Source: an uncultured Ruminococcus sp.
Lineage (GTDB): Bacteria; Bacillota; Clostridia; Oscillospirales; Ruminococcaceae
NCBI GenBank assembly: GCA_900545345.1
Contig: UQYQ01000007.1
Location: forward strand, 23,804-87,803
Direction: 5' to 3'
DNA length: 64,000 nucleotides
Shown: piece by piece, positions 60,509 through 64,000 of the stretch
Numbering within the stretch: position 1 is the stretch's first letter
How the letters are laid out: each line of letters starts with the position of its first letter
Program-made: the position numbers and the translations under genes
Notes under the pieces: model-generated
Told to the model about the DNA's origin: nothing
Seen by the model: only the letters and a program-made list of their open reading frames with translations
Database searches by the model: none

Positions 60509-61343
60509 GAAAAAGACGGTGCTGTCTTATGAGGTGTTTCCGCCAAAACCGACATCACCTGTCAATACGATTTATGATACGCTGAATGAATTAAAGGAAC
60601 TGTCTCCCGATTTTATCAGTGTGACCTACGGCGCAGGCGGAGGAAAGAATAATAACGAAACTTTTAAGATTGCACAAACGATCAGAAGCTATGGTATTGA
60701 AAGCGCAGCTCATCTGCCATGTATCGGTCTGACAAAAGAAGATGTTCTTTCAAAATTAAGAGAACTTGAAACGGCAGGAATAGAAAATATATTGGCTTTG
60801 CGCGGCGATATACCCGACGGCGGATATGTTAAGGGAGATTTTAAGTATGCGTCTGATTTGATTTCATTTATTAAGGTTCACGGCGATTTCGATATTATTG
60901 CTGCTTGCTATCCGGAAGGGCATATTGAGTCCGCAAGTAAAATTGAGGACATTCAAAATCTGAAACACAAGGTGGACGCAGGCGTTGATCATTTGATTAC
61001 ACAGCTTTTCTTTTATAACGAGTATTTTTATTCATTTTTGGAACGGTGTCAGCTTGCCGGTATCAATGTGCCTATTGAGGCAGGGATAATGCCTGTAATC
61101 AATAAAAGGCAGATTGAGAGAATGGCTTCTCTTTGCGGGTCAACCGTTCCGAAAAAGTTTGTTACAATGATGGAACGCTATGAGGATAATCCTGTCGCAA
61201 TGCGTGACGCAGGGATTGCCTATGCTGTAGATCAGATCGTTGATCTTATTGCACAAGGAGTCCAGGGCATTCATCTTTATACGATGAATAATCCATATAT
61301 TGCCCGAAAAATTCATGAGGCGGTCTGCAATTTAATTGTATAA
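60486..61343 (+). CDS. metF: 5,10-methylenetetrahydrofolate reductase
   Basis: Flavoenzyme that supplies methyl-THF to MetE. 285 residues. Motifs: SYEVFPPKPT (catalytic Glu), ISVTYGAGGG, AHLPCIGLTKEDV, NILALRGDIP (FAD site) and DHLITQLFFYNEYF. Overlap with metE and AAGGAAA before the ATG indicate translational coupling. Confidence 0.96.
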   Translation: MKTTELFKKKTVLSYEVFPPKPTSPVNTIYDTLNELKELSPDFISVTYGAGGGKNNNETFKIAQTIRSYGIESAAHLPCIGLTKEDVLSKLRELETAGIENILALRGDIPDGGYVKGDFKYASDLISFIKVHGDFDIIAACYPEGHIESASKIEDIQNLKHKVDAGVDHLITQLFFYNEYFYSFLERCQLAGINVPIEAGIMPVINKRQIERMASLCGSTVPKKFVTMMERYEDNPVAMRDAGIAYAVDQIVDLIAQGVQGIHLYTMNNPYIARKIHEAVCNLIV

Positions 61344-61366
61344 TCAAGTTTGGGTTAATACATAAA

Positions 61367-61411
61367 ACCTGATAATTAATAATTAAGATTGGTTATCAGG
61401 TTGATTTTTTG
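61367..61411 (+). terminator. metF terminator
   Basis: AACCTGATAA and TTATCAGGTT pair perfectly and are followed by GATTTTTT. Confidence 0.9.
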
Positions 61412-61460
61412 CCCTAAAAAATCAAACCAACCATGCAAGGAGTTTCATATATCAACCTAG

Positions 61461-61947
61461 ATTCATTTTACAGATGAGCAGAAAGCACAGGCTCGTCAGA
61501 CGGATATTGTATCTTTGCTTAAATCACAGGGCGAAACCGTCAAACGCTCCGGTTCAGAGTATGAATGGAAAGACGGTTCGCAGAAAGTTACTATCAGAGG
61601 GAATCTGTGGTTTCATCGGTATGAGCGAATCGGAGGCGATGCCGTTGATTTTGTCCTCAGATTTTATAGCAATCCTACCCTGAAGTGATGTAATATCTGC
61701 TCGGTAATTGCAGTGATATGCTTATAACCGCTCCGTCGATTATAAAACAAGAAACCGTTTGAATTGCCGAACCCATATCGTAATATGGATAGAGTCAAAA
61801 ATTATCTGCATTATGTCAGAGGTATTGATGAAGTACTGTCCGCCGAGCTTTGCGTGATCTGCGCAAAGTCGGACTGCTTGAAACCGAGCAGCGATATCGA
61901 GAAAAAGGCGGCAAAAGCAGTTTACTGTATAAGATAAACAGCAGTTA
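61461..61947 (+). pseudogene. Mosaic remnant of conjugative-element genes (DUF3991/toprim type and HTH)
   Basis: 61467-61688 encodes FTDEQKAQARQTDIVSLL, GSEYEWKDGSQKVTIRGN and GDAVDFVLRFY, matching the zinc-finger-like N-terminus of DUF3991/toprim proteins of Tn916-like elements. Then a stop; another frame gives LPNPYRNMDRVKNYL, a DUF3991 piece. A further frame gives RRALRDLRKVGLLETEQ and GGKSSLLYKI, the end of a replication-initiator-type HTH protein. Several genes are thus fused as debris. Confidence 0.6.
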
Positions 61948-62341
61948 AAAAGCTATATCTGCCGTCAAGAAATAACTATGTCCAAAAAGGGACCCCAAAA
62001 AGTCATTTCAGACTTTTTGGGAAGAGGAGGAGCAGTGAAGTGAGCGAGCTTTTCGCCGTAAGGCGTAAACGAGAGATGCGTAGCTTGCGACGACGAGGCA
62101 GGTGCCGTCTGTAATCATGGAAGGAGAAAGTGAACTGCTTATCTCAAAATATACTACATCAGAAAGAAAAACTATTAAAGATATCTGCACATTTCAAAAC
62201 GGATATTGAACTGTAAAATGCGGCTTGAATTGTTCCTGTTTTAATACGCAATAATTGCTGATCTCGATTTTAGCAAAGGATTATAAGTTGATATTTATAT
62301 CGACTCCTTTTTCTTTTGTTTGCGATTTTTTCACAAAAATC

Positions 62342-62398
62342 TTGACAAACTGTTATGTCACTGATATAATATATATCAGTGCTATATATCACTGATAT
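62342..62398 (+). promoter_or_regulatory. Promoter and operators of the second TetR gene
   Basis: Perfect TTGACA (62342-62347), 17-bp spacer, perfect TATAAT (62365-62370). A 23-bp palindrome with CACTGATATA/TATATCAGTG arms (62359-62381) covers the -10 box and a second one, ATATCA-C-TGATAT (62386-62398), follows. Strong evidence of autorepression. Confidence 0.85.
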
Positions 62399-62412
62399 AT
62401 TCGGAGGATGCT

Positions 62413-63033
62413 ATGAGCGAAACAGAACAAACAACATTAGAAAGAATCCATGCTGCGGCAAAAGATGCGTTTATGGAATATGGCTTCAAATCAGCTTCTC
62501 TTCGGAGCGTTGTTAAAACAGCAGGCGTTACGCTGGGCGCATTTTACGGATACTATAACAGCAAAGAAGAACTTTTTGAAGCACTGGTCGGCGAGCAGTA
62601 TAATCACATGATGGATTGTTACCGCAAAGCGCAGACTGATTTCGCCGCTTTGCCGCAGGACGAACAGATAGAGCATATGAGTGAAATTTCGGGTGACTGT
62701 ATGACTGAGATGTTGTTGTATGCCTATGAACATCTGGACGAATTTAAGCTGATTTTGTGCTGTTCTGACGGAACCCGATTTTCCGGTATGATTGACGAAA
62801 TGGTGGAAATCGAGGTTAAAGGCACCCACGATTATCAGAAGGTTTTAAAGAAACTCGGTCGTCCGTCACCGGAAATTGACCCAAGACTTGAACACATTCT
62901 GATTACCGGAATGTTCGGAACCTTTATGGAACTGATTATTCATGAAATGCCTTTGGAACAGGCACTTAACTACTTAAAGGAAATGCGTGCATTTTATACC
63001 GCAGGCTGGATGAAAATTATGGGGCAGAACTAA
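62413..63033 (+). CDS. TetR-family repressor
   Basis: 206 residues. HTH region: IHAAAKDAFMEYGFKSASLR and TLGAFYGYYNSKEELFEAL. The C-terminal ligand domain has HEMPLEQALNYLKEMRAFYT, similar to repressors of ABC multidrug exporters in gut Clostridia. CGGAGG before the ATG. The next gene begins as an ABC exporter subunit, the expected target. Confidence 0.9.
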   Translation: MSETEQTTLERIHAAAKDAFMEYGFKSASLRSVVKTAGVTLGAFYGYYNSKEELFEALVGEQYNHMMDCYRKAQTDFAALPQDEQIEHMSEISGDCMTEMLLYAYEHLDEFKLILCCSDGTRFSGMIDEMVEIEVKGTHDYQKVLKKLGRPSPEIDPRLEHILITGMFGTFMELIIHEMPLEQALNYLKEMRAFYTAGWMKIMGQN

Positions 63034-63143
63034 GCCCTATAATTTTTGATCGAGAGTTAGCAATGACTAACTATAAAACAAGATATCCGAAATCGGCTGC
63101 AGCGGTTTCTGTATCATAAATTTTTTCACAAGGAGGACTGTAA

Positions 63144-63728
63144 TTGAAAAAGAATAAAAATCTTTCAGAGCTTATGGGCTATGCGGGTAAGTATAAATAT
63201 CTTACCTATTCATCTCTTATATTATCGGTAATCAGTGCGGTTTTCGCACTGCTGCCGTTTGTCTTTATCTTCTTTGTCATCAAAGAAGTAATAGAGGTTG
63301 CACCGAATTATTCACAGGTTCGTTCTATCATTGATGATGAAAGCAATATCAGCGGCATGATTCTTTCTACCTCCGATCTTTGCATGGTTCGCGGAGATTT
63401 AAAACTGATGGAGGATGGAAGAATTCGTCTGGAGAAGCTTCCAAATAACGATACCGAAATAGAAGTCGGCGAACAGGTAGTTACATCCCACATCAGTTCA
63501 AGATTTTTACAGGGATTGCTTATTGGGTATGTCAGCGAGATTTCTGTTGATTCCAATAATCTTACCCGTTCCGGCTATATCACTCCGGCGGTTGACTTTA
63601 CAAAGCTGCATGAAGTCCTTATCATCACATCTACGAAACAAGATATGATAGATGCAAAAGAATTAATACATCCTGATAGTATATTAGCAAGGAATTTCTT
63701 GATAGAAAGTAAAAATACTTCTAGATGA
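63144..63728 (+). pseudogene. In-frame chimera: ABC exporter N-terminus joined to MreC C-terminal domain
   Basis: 194 codons from TTG 63144 after AAGGAGG. Residues 1-54 match the start of ABC exporter subunits found behind such TetR genes (NLSELMGYAGKYKYLTY, LLPFVFIFFVIKEVIEVAPN). From about residue 55 the sequence changes to the beta-barrel domain of the shape protein MreC: NYSQVRSIIDDESNISGMI, VRGDLKLMEDGRIRLEKLP, GEQVVTSHISSRFLQGLLIG, ITPAVDFTKLHEVLIIT. The frame is kept across the join. The ABC ATPase is missing. It may be a recombination product, an assembly join or, less likely, a working membrane-anchored MreC-like protein. Confidence 0.7.
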
Positions 63729-64000
63729 AGATAATAAAATGAATTTTGCAATTGTATTAGTATGTAAGGTATTTATGCAAAGTGGTGTATCCATAGGAAA
63801 ATTGCTTAAAAAACTTGAAAACGTAACAAAAATGTAATATAATTGTAATATATAAATTCGATATATGTATTTGCTATATCCGTAATAACTAGAATAAAGT
63901 TTAAGAAAATGATGGAAAAGTAGGCAAATACTGTTATTGACTTACAATGGAAAAAAATATAAAATAAAAATATATAAATAGGTAAAAAAGGTGGTAAAAG
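63729..64000 (+). other. Non-coding right edge with a promoter for a gene beyond the window
   Basis: No ORF. TTGACT (63937-63942), 17-bp spacer, TAAAAT (63960-63965) is a good promoter, and the last bases (AAAGGTGG) look like a ribosome site for a gene starting past 64000. Confidence 0.5.

Larger units (their letters stand above)
61344..62412. other. Gene-poor stretch with mobile-element debris between metF and a TetR gene
   Basis: It holds the metF terminator (61367-61411), a DUF3991/HTH pseudogene (61461-61947), a CCCAAAAAGTC/GACTTTTTGGG hairpin (61993-62020), a TTTTCGCCG/CGGCG-like hairpin near 62051, an AGGA/TCCT terminator-like hairpin (62276-62316) and the TetR promoter. No intact gene is seen. 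Confidence 0.6.

Noticed and set aside
61474..61683. 69-residue ORF as a gene
   Set aside because: It is a shadow frame; the neighbouring frame encodes the recognisable DUF3991-type remnant.
1..64000. CRISPR array or cas genes
   Set aside because: No regularly spaced direct repeats and no Cas-like product anywhere in the window.
1..64000. Intact insertion sequence or transposase
   Set aside because: Only fragments (tnpV-like, DUF3991-type) were found; no complete transposase with terminal inverted repeats.

Overview
The window looks like a chromosomal segment of a low-G+C gut Clostridia bacterium, most like Ruminococcus/Eubacterium-type Oscillospiraceae. The signs are an A/T-rich genome, strong Shine-Dalgarno sites, frequent GTG/TTG starts, GatCAB-based tRNA amidation with an archaeal-type AspRS, secreted CotH and BspA-like proteins, and Tn-type remnants such as tnpV. 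No species can be named from the sequence alone.

Layout. 1-0.6 kb: 3' end of a secreted protein with a very basic fibronectin-like tail. 0.7-5.3 kb: ydcF-like gene, then leuCD, a YbjQ-family gene and leuB. 5.3-9.3 kb: glycolytic genes pgk-tpiA-gpmI on the minus strand, behind a palindrome that exactly fits the Clostridial Rex consensus. 9.4-18.7 kb: a minus-strand housekeeping run (degV, trmL, pyrF, pyrC, lipoprotein, ilvD, aroK, aroE, dCMP deaminase, a 42-residue ORF, ROK glucokinase). 18.8-26.06 kb: a plus-strand block of phage-type genes (TerS-like, TerL, portal, protease, major capsid, connector, tail-completion-like, baseplate-hub-like) with its own terminator. It has no integrase, replication, tube, sheath, tape-measure or lysis gene. 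26-31.7 kb: coaD, rsmD, mnmA, iscU, iscS, rnhA. 31.9-36 kb: orphan solute-binding lipoprotein, asparaginase, purA. 36.3-40.2 kb: 1017-residue CotH surface protein and a hemolysin III-type membrane protein. 40.5-44.9 kb: two-component system, ymdB and a Y-family polymerase behind a triple LexA-box promoter. 45-51.2 kb: membrane-anchored PpiC-type foldase and gatC-gatA-gatB/aspS, the last a single 963-residue GatB-AspRS fusion. 51.4-52.6 kb: an unknown protein with a non-canonical start, then tRNA-Leu(GAG).

52.8 kb to the end is accessory DNA. It holds a TetR/flavodoxin pair, a broken tnpV, a broken BspA-like LRR gene, a small zinc-ribbon ORF, an alpha/beta hydrolase, mobile-element debris on both sides of a LysR-metE-metF methionine cassette, a second TetR gene with palindromic operators, and an in-frame chimera joining an ABC-exporter N-terminus to the C-terminal domain of MreC.

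Three families of short dispersed intergenic repeats recur between genes. Family 1 (copies near 3.65 and 40.2 kb) and family 2 (17.4 and 29.7 kb) keep hairpins through compensatory changes. Family 3 (0.5, 7.0, 9.3, 39.35 and 50.87 kb) has a CCGCCGTT...AGGC(GG)CAGAG-type layout. The points most worth following are the stripped-down phage-head cluster with intact catalytic residues, the GatB-AspRS fusion, the family 1 element in front of two unrelated genes, and the ABC/MreC chimera.
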